64,000 nt of DNA from Pectobacterium betavasculorum (GCF_000749845.1 NZ_JQHM01000001.1:1240001-1304000), one strand, 5' to 3'. Positions 17,771 through 26,593 are shown, counted from the stretch's first letter. The notes: generated by a model from the letters alone, not told the origin. Numbers and translations are program-made.

Positions 17771-18394
17771 TCACTCCTTCGCATACAAATACACCGAAGC
17801 TCTCGATACGCCCAGATGCTGTGCGATGGTTTCCATCGATTTTTTGACTTCCAGCAGGCCGCTGTCTTTCAGTTCCTGAAGCAGGATTTTTCTGTCTTGC
17901 GCTTTTAGCGCCCGTGGCGTGGTGGCAAGCCGTGCGGCGAAAAGATCGATGTGTTGCCTGATCGCCGCTGCGCCATTTGGTTCTAAATGCTCGGTTACGG
18001 AGTCCGAAGCAAGCTGGGTGAACTGCGCCAGCGCATTTTGCATGCCGCGGAATAGCGTCATATCGACATTCAGGCACAGCGCGGCGACGTATTCACCTTC
18101 CGCATTTTTGATGCCGACCGAGGTACTTTTTACCGGACGTCCGTCAGTAAACTGGTTAGCGTAGTTCGCCAAAATGTTAGGAAATTCGGGTGAAGCGATT
18201 CGTGCAAGGCCCAGCTCCGTCGCAGGTGCGCCCACATCCCTGCCAGAGAGGTTATTATGAATAGAAAGTATCGCGTGTTCCGGGTTCTTCAGATCGTGCA
18301 CGACCACTTCACAGAATGGCGCAAACGTCTCGCTCAACCCTTTCGCTATAGCATCTAACTGCGTCAGCAGCAGACCTTCTCCAGATGCAGACAT
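17771..18394 (-). CDS. DauR/YheO-type transcriptional regulator (PAS-like + HTH)
   Basis: A 207-residue regulator. The N-terminal half (about residues 10-120) is the PAS-like YheO sensor domain: AIAKGLSETFAPFCEVVVHDLKNPEHAILSI and GIKNAEGEYVAALCLNVDM. The C-terminal HTH (about 150-207) contains LQELKDSGLLEVKKSMETIAQHLGVSRASVYLYAKE. The ATG at 18394 is chosen because GGAGAGG lies just upstream; the frame continues six codons further. It is divergent from the hydroxyaspartate-type gene cluster and probably controls it. Relatives include DauR (D-arginine catabolism). Two inverted repeats in the shared promoter region are candidate sites. Confidence 0.85.
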   Translation of the reverse strand: MSASGEGLLLTQLDAIAKGLSETFAPFCEVVVHDLKNPEHAILSIHNNLSGRDVGAPATELGLARIASPEFPNILANYANQFTDGRPVKSTSVGIKNAEGEYVAALCLNVDMTLFRGMQNALAQFTQLASDSVTEHLEPNGAAAIRQHIDLFAARLATTPRALKAQDRKILLQELKDSGLLEVKKSMETIAQHLGVSRASVYLYAKE

Positions 18395-18442
18395 ATTCCT
18401 CTCCAATACCAATACTGGCGCAACCGCGTTTTCTGGCGCTGA

Positions 18443-18459
18443 GTGTACTGTAAGTACAC
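18443..18459. promoter_or_regulatory. Inverted repeat GTGTACT-3-AGTACAC
   Basis: A perfect 7-bp dyad with a 3-base centre, 49-65 bp upstream of the DauR-like start. It could be an operator or a short hairpin in the leader. Confidence 0.35.
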
Positions 18460-18582
18460 CGGCTTTAGTATCGCACGCGCTTTCCTCAACGTTCTCGTCT
18501 TACCCTGTGAAGCGCATACATTTCGTCCTTTTCCAACAGCACGCGATGCGTCTCACGTAAGCTGAGAATCTAAAAATAAATC

Positions 18583-18605
18583 AAATTAGACAATTTATCT
18601 AATTT
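18583..18605. promoter_or_regulatory. Inverted repeat AAATTAGA-7-TCTAATTT, candidate operator
   Basis: Perfect 8-bp arms in the A+T-rich divergent region between the DauR-like gene and the dehydratase gene, about 85-107 bp upstream of the dehydratase start. The two-helical-turn layout fits a dimeric regulator. Confidence 0.45.
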
Positions 18606-18689
18606 TATATATTTTGTTTATCAAGCATTCGACAGCATCGGGGTCAACGGCCTCGGTATTCACAATCGCTACTAGCAGGTGATCCAGAC

Positions 18690-19664
18690 ATGAGCGACTT
18701 ACGCCTCCCAACCTTCGACGATGTGGTAGCCGCAGCGGAACGTATTGCTGGCTATGCTAATAAAACGCCAGTGATGACATCACGCACGGTCAATGATGCC
18801 TTCGGCGCAGAGGTTTTCTTCAAGTGTGAAAACTTTCAGCGTATGGGCGCATTCAAGTTCCGCGGTGCCATGAACGCGCTGTTACAGTTCTCAGACGAGC
18901 AGAAATCCGCAGGCGTGGTCACCTTTTCTTCCGGTAACCATGCGCAGGCCATCGCTCTTTCTGCCAAGTTACTCGGCATTCCGGCAACAATAGTCATGCC
19001 GCACGATGCCCCGGCAGCAAAGGTTGCGGCAACACGCGGTTATGGCGGGAACGTGGTGGAATATAATCGATATACCGAAGATCGTGAGCAGATCGGTAGA
19101 GATCTGGCTGAAAAGCAAGGTCTGACGCTCATTCCCCCTTATGATCACCCGCACGTTATTGCTGGGCAAGGCACGGCCGTAAAAGAACTGTTGGAAGAAA
19201 CCGATGAGCTGGATGCTCTGTTCGTCTGTCTGGGCGGCGGTGGATTGTTGGCAGGTTCCGCACTGTCCGCGCGTCAGCTGTCTCCACGCTGCAAAATTTA
19301 TGGTGTCGAACCTCTCACCGGCAACGACGGGCAGCAATCTTTCCGCAGCGGCAATATTGTGCATATCGATACGCCCAAAACCATCGCCGATGGCGCACAA
19401 ACCCAACATCTGGGCAATTATACCTTCCCGCTGATTCACCAGAACGTCGACGATATTCTGACCGTGAAGGACGACGACCTGATTGACGCGATGCGGTTTT
19501 ACGCCGAGCGAATGAAGATCGTCGTTGAGCCGACGGGGTGCCTCAGTTTCGCGGCGGCGCGTAATCTCAGGGAATCGCTACACGGCAAACGCATCGGTAT
19601 CATTATTAGCGGCGGGAATGTCGATATCAGCCGCTACGGCGCATTTTTGGCCGGTAGTGCGTGA
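18690..19664 (+). CDS. PLP dehydratase: probable beta-hydroxyaspartate dehydratase (serine racemase/TdcB family)
   Basis: A fold type II PLP enzyme of 324 residues. FFKCENFQRMGAFKFRGAMNAL carries the PLP lysine; SSGNHAQAIALSAKLLGI and the glycine-rich VCLGGGGLLAG bind substrate and phosphate. It has no regulatory ACT domain, so it is the catabolic type: serine racemase, threonine dehydratase or threo-3-hydroxyaspartate ammonia-lyase. Downstream lie an ornithine cyclodeaminase-type reductase and a D-threonine aldolase-type protein, which is the bhcB-bhcD-bhcC set of the beta-hydroxyaspartate cycle. I therefore favour 3-hydroxyaspartate to iminosuccinate. Plain threonine/serine deamination, or an ectoine-type eutB role, are alternatives. 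Confidence 0.8.
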   Translation: MSDLRLPTFDDVVAAAERIAGYANKTPVMTSRTVNDAFGAEVFFKCENFQRMGAFKFRGAMNALLQFSDEQKSAGVVTFSSGNHAQAIALSAKLLGIPATIVMPHDAPAAKVAATRGYGGNVVEYNRYTEDREQIGRDLAEKQGLTLIPPYDHPHVIAGQGTAVKELLEETDELDALFVCLGGGGLLAGSALSARQLSPRCKIYGVEPLTGNDGQQSFRSGNIVHIDTPKTIADGAQTQHLGNYTFPLIHQNVDDILTVKDDDLIDAMRFYAERMKIVVEPTGCLSFAAARNLRESLHGKRIGIIISGGNVDISRYGAFLAGSA

Positions 19665-19674
19665 GGAAAAAACA

Positions 19675-20616
19675 ATGATCTTTATTTCTGAAGCGGAATC
19701 GGCGGCGCTCATCAGCCATGAGCTAGCTTATGATGCCGTGCGCGAAGCCCTGCTTGCTGCCAGCGAACCGGAAGCACGCAGTTTTCCGGTGGTACACGGA
19801 CAAGGCTCCGATCCGGGCAACACATTCAGCATCAAAGCCTCTGCGACCCGTGAGTTTGCGGGGCTAAAAGTCGGTTCATTCTGGCCGGGAAATCCTGCTA
19901 ATGGCCTGCCTCGGCATAATTCCCTTATTCTGCTGTTCGATCAGCAAATCGGGAAAATGGCTGTCGCGATCGAAGCTGGAAAGGTGAACGCCTTTCGTAC
20001 CGCCGCCGCCGATGCCGTCGCAGCCGATTTGCTGGCAAGACCCGATGCCTCGGTTTTGGCGGTGTTCGGAACCGGTCATCAGGCTCGTTACGAATGCGCT
20101 GCGCTGGCAAGAATACGCCCCATTCGTACTGTACTGATTGTCGGGCGCGATAGCGGCAAATCCGCAGAGATGGCGCAGGAACTCAAGGCTGCTGGACTGG
20201 ATGCACAAGCCAGCGATGCCGAAAGCGCGTGCCGCGCAGCGGATATCATCGTGACCGCCACACCATCGCGCGCGCCGCTGTTTAACGCCGAATGGGTCAA
20301 GGCAGGAACGCACGTCGTCAGCATGGGATCGGACGCCGCTGGCAAGCAGGAGCTGCCGCCAGAACTGTTTACCTCTGGTCGCCTGTTTTGCGATCTGCCT
20401 TCTCAGTCCAGAACCCTCGGCGAGTTTCAACACGCTCCCGCTCATGTGACACTGACCGCCATCGGCGATGTAATTAGCGAGAACACAGCAGGACGGCAAA
20501 CGCCGAATGACATCACCATTTTTGACAGTTCTGGCTTGTCCATTCAGGACTTATATATCGGCCAACGCATTCTTACAGCGTGGCAGGCAGAGAAACCCGA
20601 TGGAGGCATACAATGA
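19675..20616 (+). CDS. Ornithine cyclodeaminase/mu-crystallin family, probable iminosuccinate reductase
   Basis: An NAD(P)H-linked imine reductase-type protein of 313 residues. VLAVFGTGHQARYECAALARI is the dinucleotide-binding motif. The N-terminal FSIKASATREFAGLKVGSFWPGN has the substrate lysine region, and GSDAAGKQELPPELF is a conserved family segment. The start is ATG 19675 with GAGG at 19663-19666; the frame is open 50 codons further upstream but inside the dehydratase gene. It lies 10 bp after the dehydratase and overlaps the next gene by 4 bp. In the beta-hydroxyaspartate cycle the equivalent (BhcD) reduces iminosuccinate to aspartate. Ornithine cyclodeaminase, alanine dehydrogenase and EutC are the same family. 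Confidence 0.78.
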   Translation: MIFISEAESAALISHELAYDAVREALLAASEPEARSFPVVHGQGSDPGNTFSIKASATREFAGLKVGSFWPGNPANGLPRHNSLILLFDQQIGKMAVAIEAGKVNAFRTAAADAVAADLLARPDASVLAVFGTGHQARYECAALARIRPIRTVLIVGRDSGKSAEMAQELKAAGLDAQASDAESACRAADIIVTATPSRAPLFNAEWVKAGTHVVSMGSDAAGKQELPPELFTSGRLFCDLPSQSRTLGEFQHAPAHVTLTAIGDVISENTAGRQTPNDITIFDSSGLSIQDLYIGQRILTAWQAEKPDGGIQ

Positions 20617-21755
20617 GTAACGCCGAGTGGCTTAACACGCTGGAAACCCCTTTTTTACTGATCGATGAGTTCCGCTTTCAACGCAATATCGACAGACTTT
20701 ACCAGCGTACGAGAAATCTAGGCAGCCAGGTTCGGCCACACCTTAAAACGCTACGCTCGATTGAGGCTGCCCGCTATTTACTCAAAGACTCCACCTCACC
20801 GGCGACGGTTTCGACATTGGCAGAAGCCGAAGCCTTTGCCTCTGCGGGTTATACCAACCTGCTCTACGCCGTGGGGATCGCCCCGCACAAGCTGCCGCGT
20901 ATCGCTAACCTCATCCGTAAAGGCGTGAATCTTCATATTCTGCTGGATAGCGCGGAACAGGCGCAGGCGGTGACGGATTATGCTCTCGCCAATAACGTGA
21001 CATTTTCAGTCTTTATCGAGATCGACTGTGATGGACATCGCGGCGGCATTCCGCCGGAAAGTGATGCGCTGCTTGAGCTAGCGAAGCAGCTCGACGGCAA
21101 CGGTACAACGCTCACCGGCCTGCTGGCTCATGCGGGAGAGTCCTACGCCTGCCGCACGGACGAGGCGATCAGAGTGGCCGCGCGGGCAGAATGTGCAGCC
21201 ATCAATATCGCCGGACGGCGTGTGCGGGCGCAGGGAATTGCCTGCCCCGTACTCAGCGTCGGTGCCACGCCGACGGCGCACTTTGCCGAAGACTTAACCG
21301 GCATTACCGAAGTCAGAGCGGGCGTGTTCACCACGTTCGATCTGGTGATGAAAAATGTCGGGGTCTGTTCGCTGGATGATATCGCCCTGTCAGTCGTCAG
21401 CACGGTGATTGGGCATAACCGCGAAAAAGGCTGGGTGTTTATTGATGCGGGCTGGATGGCGCTCTCGCGCGATCGCGGTACGGCTTCTCAGGCAAAAGAT
21501 TACGGTTACGGGCTGGTTTGCGACCTGCATGGCAGTCCTTACCACGACCTCTGCGTGACCGTCACCAATCAGGAACACGGCATCATCGCGCTACCCGCCG
21601 ACAGTGGATTTTCGGTCGATAATTTCCCCGTCGGCACGCGGTTGCGGATATTGCCTAACCACGCCTGTGCGGCGGCAGCGATGCATCAACACTATCAGGT
21701 GTTGAAATCGCACCGACATGAACAGGAAACCTGGCAGCGCATTACCGGATGGTGA
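20613..21755 (+). CDS. D-threonine aldolase-type PLP protein, probable beta-hydroxyaspartate aldolase
   Basis: An alanine racemase-fold (fold type III) PLP protein of 380 residues. The PLP lysine is in VRPHLKTLRS near residue 45. IEIDCDGHRGGI is a conserved barrel segment and LPNHACAAAAMHQHY near the C-terminus is the metal-binding segment of D-threonine aldolase / D-serine dehydratase-like enzymes. ATG 20613 overlaps the reductase stop (ATGA) and has GGAGG upstream. With its neighbours it resembles bhcC, whose product joins glyoxylate and glycine into 3-hydroxyaspartate or runs in reverse. The direction of use here is not deducible; no aspartate-glyoxylate aminotransferase (bhcA) is in the cluster. 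Confidence 0.78.
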   Translation: MSNAEWLNTLETPFLLIDEFRFQRNIDRLYQRTRNLGSQVRPHLKTLRSIEAARYLLKDSTSPATVSTLAEAEAFASAGYTNLLYAVGIAPHKLPRIANLIRKGVNLHILLDSAEQAQAVTDYALANNVTFSVFIEIDCDGHRGGIPPESDALLELAKQLDGNGTTLTGLLAHAGESYACRTDEAIRVAARAECAAINIAGRRVRAQGIACPVLSVGATPTAHFAEDLTGITEVRAGVFTTFDLVMKNVGVCSLDDIALSVVSTVIGHNREKGWVFIDAGWMALSRDRGTASQAKDYGYGLVCDLHGSPYHDLCVTVTNQEHGIIALPADSGFSVDNFPVGTRLRILPNHACAAAAMHQHYQVLKSHRHEQETWQRITGW

Positions 21756-21781
21756 TGACCTGCTGAACGTAATCGATCATC

Positions 21782-21807
21782 CCGCCCGGTCTAAACGCGT
21801 CGGGCGG
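21782..21807. terminator. Hairpin between convergent operons
   Basis: CCGCCCG (21782-21788) pairs with CGGGCGG (21801-21807) around a 12-base loop. It sits between the aldolase stop and the MarR stop, and TGATTT follows. It is a plausible shared terminator. Confidence 0.5.
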
Positions 21808-21812
21808 TGATT

Positions 21813-22376
21813 TCAGGTTTCATCTGACACTGAATTTGTCTCTTTCGGCGCAGCGCGCCCAGCGTGGTTTTCCAGCCCTCGCAGTAGCGCAGTGAGGTTG
21901 GCATCAAGTGCCGCCAGAACCTCGGCAGGCAGCACCGAGAGCACCTGACGCTCATTCTCAATATGCGCCTCAACGGCACGATTAATTAGTGCAAGCCCCG
22001 TGCTGGTGAGTTGCACCAGCGTACTGCGTGCATCCAGTTCATTCTGCACGCGTTCGATAAACCCTCGGGTTTCAAGGCGCTTGAGTCGGTGAGTCATGGT
22101 TCCTGACGTCACCATCAACGTGGAGAAGAGTTCGGTCGGACTAAGGCAATGCGGTGCGCCCGCACGTCGCAGCGTAGCCAACATATCAAACTCCCAACTG
22201 CTCAGGTCGAATCTGGAAAAACAGGACTCCAGACGCTGATCCATGAGCACTGCACACCGTCTAAGGCGCCCAATCGGTCCCATGGGGCTGGCATCCAGAT
22301 CGGGACGTTCGCGCCGCCACTGCTCAAGGATGGCATCTACCGCATCGTATTCGCGCTCACTGGTTTGATTTTTCAT
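21813..22376 (-). CDS. MarR-family transcriptional regulator
   Basis: A winged-helix regulator of 187 residues. DLSSWEFDMLATLRRAGAPHCLSPTELFSTLMVTSGTMTHRLKRLETRGFIERVQNELDARSTLVQLTSTG spans the DNA-binding helices and the wing. It is divergent from an EamA exporter with 62 bp between start codons. Two copies of an ATCTTGAnTTnAAGGTAA motif lie there, so it very likely represses both genes. Typical ligands are phenolics or antibiotics; none can be named here. Confidence 0.85.
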   Translation of the reverse strand: MKNQTSEREYDAVDAILEQWRRERPDLDASPMGPIGRLRRCAVLMDQRLESCFSRFDLSSWEFDMLATLRRAGAPHCLSPTELFSTLMVTSGTMTHRLKRLETRGFIERVQNELDARSTLVQLTSTGLALINRAVEAHIENERQVLSVLPAEVLAALDANLTALLRGLENHAGRAAPKETNSVSDET

Positions 22377-22378
22377 TT

Positions 22379-22396
22379 ATCTTGACTTCAAGGTAA
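22379..22396. promoter_or_regulatory. Candidate MarR operator, copy 1
   Basis: ATCTTGACTTCAAGGTAA contains the dyad CTTGA-CT-TCAAG and lies directly upstream of the MarR start. Confidence 0.6.
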
Positions 22397-22416
22397 TTGA
22401 TCAACACTATCATAGT

Positions 22417-22434
22417 ATCTTGAATTGAAGGTAA
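22417..22434. promoter_or_regulatory. Candidate MarR operator, copy 2
   Basis: ATCTTGAATTGAAGGTAA differs from copy 1 at two bases, sits 38 bp from it, and overlaps the ribosome-binding region of the EamA gene. Confidence 0.6.
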
Positions 22435-22438
22435 AGTC

Positions 22439-23311
22439 ATGAATACTCCATCCTCACCACATTATTGGCGTGACGTTATACTCACTGCGCTGGCTCCCGC
22501 GATTTGGGGATCGACCTACATCGTGACATCAGAACTCCTGCCACCGGATCGCCCCTTTACTGCGGCGCTTATACGCGTGCTACCCGCGGGTCTGCTGCTA
22601 CTTTTATTCACCCGCGTCTTTCCCGCCCGGCGAGACTGGTGGCGTGTGGTCGTGCTCAGCGCTCTGAATATCGGTGTTTTTCAGGCACTGCTGTTCGTCG
22701 CGGCTTATCGTTTACCCGGCGGGTTGGCTGCGGTACTTGGCGCCATCCAGCCGCTGCTAGTCATGGTATTAGTTTGGGTGGTAGATCATCGCGCCCCCAG
22801 ACTGGCTACGCTGTGGTCGGCGGTGATAGGAGTGGTTGGCATGGCCGTTTTACTGCTGTCGCCGCAGACAATATTCGAACCTGTGGGAATCGCCGCTGCG
22901 CTGCTAGGTGCGGTGTGTATGGCGGCGGGAGTCTGGTTGACGCGTCGCTGGCAGCTTGATTTACCCGTACTGCCACTTACCGGCTGGCAACTCTTTATTG
23001 GCGGATTGATGCTGGCACCCGTTGCGTGGCTAGCCGATGCGCCGCTACCTGCGTTGATTCTGTCGCAGTGGGTCGCTTACGCCTATCTCTGTCTGGCGGG
23101 TGCCGTGCTCGCTTATGCGCTCTGGTTTCGCGGCGTATCCCGTCTTCCGACAGTTGCCGTTGCATCATTGGGATTGTTGAGTCCGCTGACTGCCGTGCTG
23201 CTGGGTTGGGCTTTGCTTTCACAGTCGATGACCGGTACGGCATTTCTGGGCTTGGCGATCGTGTTAGCGAGCGTCTTCGCCGTGCAATGGACGACGTCAC
23301 GAAGCAAGTAA
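22439..23311 (+). CDS. EamA/DMT-family exporter
   Basis: An inner-membrane protein of 290 residues with about ten hydrophobic segments in two repeats, the EamA layout. It has APAIWGSTYIVTSELLPPDRP at the start of repeat one and a similar helix pattern from about residue 145. This family exports amino acids, metabolites or drugs. Repression by the adjacent MarR suggests export of a compound sensed by that regulator. The substrate is unknown. Confidence 0.8.
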   Translation: MNTPSSPHYWRDVILTALAPAIWGSTYIVTSELLPPDRPFTAALIRVLPAGLLLLLFTRVFPARRDWWRVVVLSALNIGVFQALLFVAAYRLPGGLAAVLGAIQPLLVMVLVWVVDHRAPRLATLWSAVIGVVGMAVLLLSPQTIFEPVGIAAALLGAVCMAAGVWLTRRWQLDLPVLPLTGWQLFIGGLMLAPVAWLADAPLPALILSQWVAYAYLCLAGAVLAYALWFRGVSRLPTVAVASLGLLSPLTAVLLGWALLSQSMTGTAFLGLAIVLASVFAVQWTTSRSK

Positions 23312-23361
23312 TCAACTGAACTGCTGATGGTGAATGCTGTTGGCAACGATAAAAAGTCGAG

Positions 23362-23542
23362 CGGGGATAGTGGGTAGATCGTAAAGACGCTGCGAGTACA
23401 TCCATGTAAGCTCGAGCCGCGCAGATATGAATCTCATCCTTGAGATTCACCCTTTCAGGGCCGTCGCAAGCGACGTTCAAAAACGTTCCTGACGTTTTTG
23501 TCCCTGGCGCGGACGCTTTACTCTTCTATCCCATTATTCCCG
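23362..23542. repeat. Palindrome-ended repeat (type B), long copy with hairpin array
   Basis: The left end GGGTAGATCGTAAAGACGCTG and the right end ACGCTTTACTCTTCTATCCC are shared with the copy at 47723-47815; left and right ends are imperfect inverted repeats. This copy has about 90 extra bases made of consecutive hairpins. They are GAATCTCA-TCCT-TGAGATTC (23429-23448), CCCT-TTC-AGGG (23450-23460), CGTCGC-AA-GCGACG (23462-23475) and AAAAACGT-5-ACGTTTTT (23479-23499). It lies between the EamA gene and the 3' end of narI. The bases are given as short arms only. Confidence 0.75.
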
Positions 23543-23611
23543 TTCTTGTTCTGTAGATAGAGTTTTTAACGATCTTCGGTGTTATAGCAACACTGCCGTT
23601 TTCTATCATAC

Positions 23612-24301
23612 TTAGCGACGGTTACGCACTAATTGGTAGCGGCGGGTCAGGTACTCAACAGGCGCGCTCCAGATGTGAACCAGCCGGCAGAATGGGAACA
23701 GAACGAATAGCGTCAGCCCCAGTACGATGTGCAGCTTGAAGATCAATGCAACACCCACCAGATGGGCAGACGCACCGCCCTGGAAGTACGCCACGCTCTG
23801 TGCCCAACCGACCAGTTTCAGCATTTCACTGCCGTCCATATGCTGTGCAGAGAACGGGATGGTCAGCACACCTAAACCAGCCTGAATCACCAGCAGAGAC
23901 AGAATGAGAATGTCGCCAACGCTGGAAGTCGCACGAATACGCGGGTTAGTCAGACGGCGCTTTAACAGCAACACACCACCGACAAACGTCAGTAGACCTG
24001 CCGCACCACCGCCGAACATCGCCATTTTCTGTTTTACATCCATTGGCAGAAAGGCTTCGTACATCCAGTGCGGCGTCAACATACCAAGGAAATGCCCGGC
24101 AAATACGCCCAGAATTCCCAGATGAAAAAGGTTAGACGCCAGACGCATCCCTTTCTTATCCAGCATTTGGCTCGAACCGGCACGCCAACTGTACTGGCCG
24201 TAGTCATAGCGCAGCCAACTGCCAATCAGGAAAATAGCCATCGCCAGATAAGGATAGATGTCAAAAAAGAACACGTTAAAATAGTTCGTGAAAGCACTCA
24301 T
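23612..24301 (-). CDS. narI: Respiratory nitrate reductase gamma subunit (cytochrome b)
   Basis: The di-haem membrane subunit that oxidises quinol and passes electrons to NarH. It has 229 residues and five hydrophobic segments. It begins [40 protein letters not shown] and ends [25 protein letters not shown], both strongly NarI-like. Histidines in the second and last segments are the expected haem ligands. Its start overlaps the narJ stop (TAATG). It is the last gene of narGHJI. Confidence 0.95.
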   Translation of the reverse strand: MSAFTNYFNVFFFDIYPYLAMAIFLIGSWLRYDYGQYSWRAGSSQMLDKKGMRLASNLFHLGILGVFAGHFLGMLTPHWMYEAFLPMDVKQKMAMFGGGAAGLLTFVGGVLLLKRRLTNPRIRATSSVGDILILSLLVIQAGLGVLTIPFSAQHMDGSEMLKLVGWAQSVAYFQGGASAHLVGVALIFKLHIVLGLTLFVLFPFCRLVHIWSAPVEYLTRRYQLVRNRR

Positions 24302-25020
24302 TAGCGTTGCCCCCCCGCCGATGTAGCGTCAAGATTCAGATATTGCGGCACCACCGCGCCAGCAAAACGGCGTTGGTGTTGCGTTTGTTGGGCCGATGAG
24401 CAGCCTTCTTCGCCGAGGAACTTAATCTGTTCCTCTTCCCACACGGCATCCAACGCCTGCGGCGTGTCGTCGCGGGCTTCGGCAGCAACCTGGTGTGTGA
24501 CATCGTCACTTTTCAGGTCACTACCAGACAGCGCCAACAACAGGTCGAACAACACGGCATAGCTGCTGTCACGCTGTTGCAAACGCGCACCAATCAACGC
24601 CAGAATCGGCGCGATGTCGAGTAAACCCGCACGACTCTGCGCGGGTTCCAGACGAGAAAGGTACTCAAGATACAGCGGCAGGTAGTCCGGCAGCTCACGG
24701 CAATCCAGCGCCAGCCCGGCATCTTGATATTGCTGCATGAGATCGACCATCGCCTGACCACGGTCACGAGACTCACCGTGAACGTGTTCGAACAGCAGCA
24801 ACGAGGTCGCCCGACCGCGGTCAAACAGGCCGCTATATTCTGCCTGTTTGTCCAACAAGTCCTGCGCACACAAGGTATTGATGAACTGCATCAGTTGGTG
24901 GCTTTCGCGTAGTGGTAAGGCATCGGCCTCCTCTACCGCTTCGAGCAATTCAGCCCTGTTTTCCCATAGCTCACTATCGGGATAGTCCAACAGGCGGGCA
25001 ATAATCCTCAGGCTAATCAT
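24301..25020 (-). CDS. narJ: Nitrate reductase molybdenum cofactor assembly chaperone
   Basis: A cytoplasmic chaperone that holds NarG while the molybdenum and FS0 cofactors are inserted. The 239-residue protein has family segments [27 protein letters not shown] and [33 protein letters not shown]. Its start lies inside the end of narH (8-bp overlap) and its stop overlaps the narI start. Confidence 0.95.
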   Translation of the reverse strand: MISLRIIARLLDYPDSELWENRAELLEAVEEADALPLRESHQLMQFINTLCAQDLLDKQAEYSGLFDRGRATSLLLFEHVHGESRDRGQAMVDLMQQYQDAGLALDCRELPDYLPLYLEYLSRLEPAQSRAGLLDIAPILALIGARLQQRDSSYAVLFDLLLALSGSDLKSDDVTHQVAAEARDDTPQALDAVWEEEQIKFLGEEGCSSAQQTQHQRRFAGAVVPQYLNLDATSAGGQR

Positions 25021-26593
25021 GGTTCGTCTCCCGCATGATTTTGCTGTTCATGTCGCGCGTTTTGTTGCTGACATCAATCGCATCAATACGCTTGCTGTTG
25101 AACAGGTTGAATTTGGTATCGCTGCCGTGGCAACCATCGCCAAAACTGAAGCCGCAGCCTTTGCTTTCAGGGAAGGCTTCACGCGCCAGCTCACGATGGC
25201 TTGACGGGATAACGAAACGGTCTTCGTAGTTAGCAATCGCCAGATAGCGGTACATTTCCTGCGCCTGTGCTTCGGTCAGCCCAACCTGCTCCAGCGCGCT
25301 GGTATCGATCTTGCCTTCTACGGTTTCTGCACGTTTGTAGTGACGCATCGCCAACATACGTTTCAGCGCCAGCAATACCGGCTCGGTATCCCCTGCGGTC
25401 AGCAGGTTCGCCAGATACTGCACCGGAATACGCAGGCTTTCTACGTCCGGCAATACACCGCTATGCGCCAATTGACCCGCATCCGCGGCAGACTGAATCG
25501 GTGACAACGGCGGCACGTACCAAACCATCGGCAGAGTGCGGTATTCTGGGTGCAGCGGCAGCGCCAGCTTCCAGTCCATCGCCATTTTGTATACCGGCGA
25601 CTGCTGTGCCGCTTCAATGACGCTGTTTGGAATGCCATCTTTCAGCGCTTGCTCGATGACTTTAGGGTCATGCGGGTCAAGGAACACATCCAGTTGGCTC
25701 TGGTACAGATCTTTCTCGTTTTCCACAGAGGCCGCTTGCTCGATGCGATCGGCATCATAGAGCAGCACGCCCAGATAGCGGATACGTCCAACGCAGGTTT
25801 CCGAACAGATCGTCGGTTGGCCGCTTTCGATACGCGGGTAACAGAAGATACATTTTTCTGATTTGCCGCTCTTCCAGTTGAAGTAGATTTTCTTGTACGG
25901 GCAACCGGTCAGGCACATACGCCAGCCGCGGCATTTGTCCTGATCGATCAGGACGATACCGTCTTCGCCACGTTTGTAGATCGCGCCGCTCGGACAGGTC
26001 GCCACACACGCCGGGTTCAGGCAGTGCTCGCACAGGCGTGGCAGATACATCATGAACGTATTTTCAAACTGGCCGTACATCTCTTTCTGCATGTCATTGA
26101 AATGGACGGGATCGAAGTTTTTGTCCTTCGACCGTTTGCTAAATTCACCGCCCAGATCGTCTTCCCAGTTCGGACCCATCTCGATTTTCTTCATCCGCTG
26201 ACCGGTAATCAGCGAGCGCGGACGAGCGACGGGCTGATGTTTACCTTCCGGTGCTTTACGCAGATTCTGATAGTCGTAGTCGAACGGCTCATAGTAGTCG
26301 TCGATTTCCGGCATATCCGGGTTAGCAAAGATTTTGGACAACACGCTGATACGGTTACCCATACGCGGTTCGAGCTTACCGCTGATCTTACGGATCCAGC
26401 CGCCCTTCCACTTTTCCTGATCTTCCCAGGCATGGGGATAGCCCACGCCCGGTTTGGTTTCGACATTGTTGAACCAGGCGTATTCCATCCCTTCGCGGCT
26501 GGTCCAGACGTTTTTACAGGTAACGGAGCAGGTGTGACAGCCGATGCATTTGTCCAGATTCAGCACCATGCCCACTTGTGAACGAATTTTCAT
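25013..26593 (-). CDS. narH: Respiratory nitrate reductase beta subunit (Fe-S)
   Basis: The electron-transfer subunit, 526 residues. Four cysteine groups are visible: CIGCHTCSVTCKNVW near the start, CEHCLNPACVATCP, CRGWRMCLTGCPYKKIY and KCIFCYPRIESGQPTICSETCVGR. The Trp in the CRGWRMC group marks the 3Fe-4S site, so three 4Fe-4S clusters and one 3Fe-4S cluster are expected. No export signal is present, as for the cytoplasmic face. Its start overlaps the narG stop by one base (TGATG). Confidence 0.95.
   Translation of the reverse strand: MKIRSQVGMVLNLDKCIGCHTCSVTCKNVWTSREGMEYAWFNNVETKPGVGYPHAWEDQEKWKGGWIRKISGKLEPRMGNRISVLSKIFANPDMPEIDDYYEPFDYDYQNLRKAPEGKHQPVARPRSLITGQRMKKIEMGPNWEDDLGGEFSKRSKDKNFDPVHFNDMQKEMYGQFENTFMMYLPRLCEHCLNPACVATCPSGAIYKRGEDGIVLIDQDKCRGWRMCLTGCPYKKIYFNWKSGKSEKCIFCYPRIESGQPTICSETCVGRIRYLGVLLYDADRIEQAASVENEKDLYQSQLDVFLDPHDPKVIEQALKDGIPNSVIEAAQQSPVYKMAMDWKLALPLHPEYRTLPMVWYVPPLSPIQSAADAGQLAHSGVLPDVESLRIPVQYLANLLTAGDTEPVLLALKRMLAMRHYKRAETVEGKIDTSALEQVGLTEAQAQEMYRYLAIANYEDRFVIPSSHRELAREAFPESKGCGFSFGDGCHGSDTKFNLFNSKRIDAIDVSNKTRDMNSKIMRETNHD

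Noticed and set aside
26024-26581. Long open frame antisense to narH
   Set aside because: It is a shadow of the G+C-rich narH coding frame; the opposite strand encodes an unmistakable Fe-S subunit.
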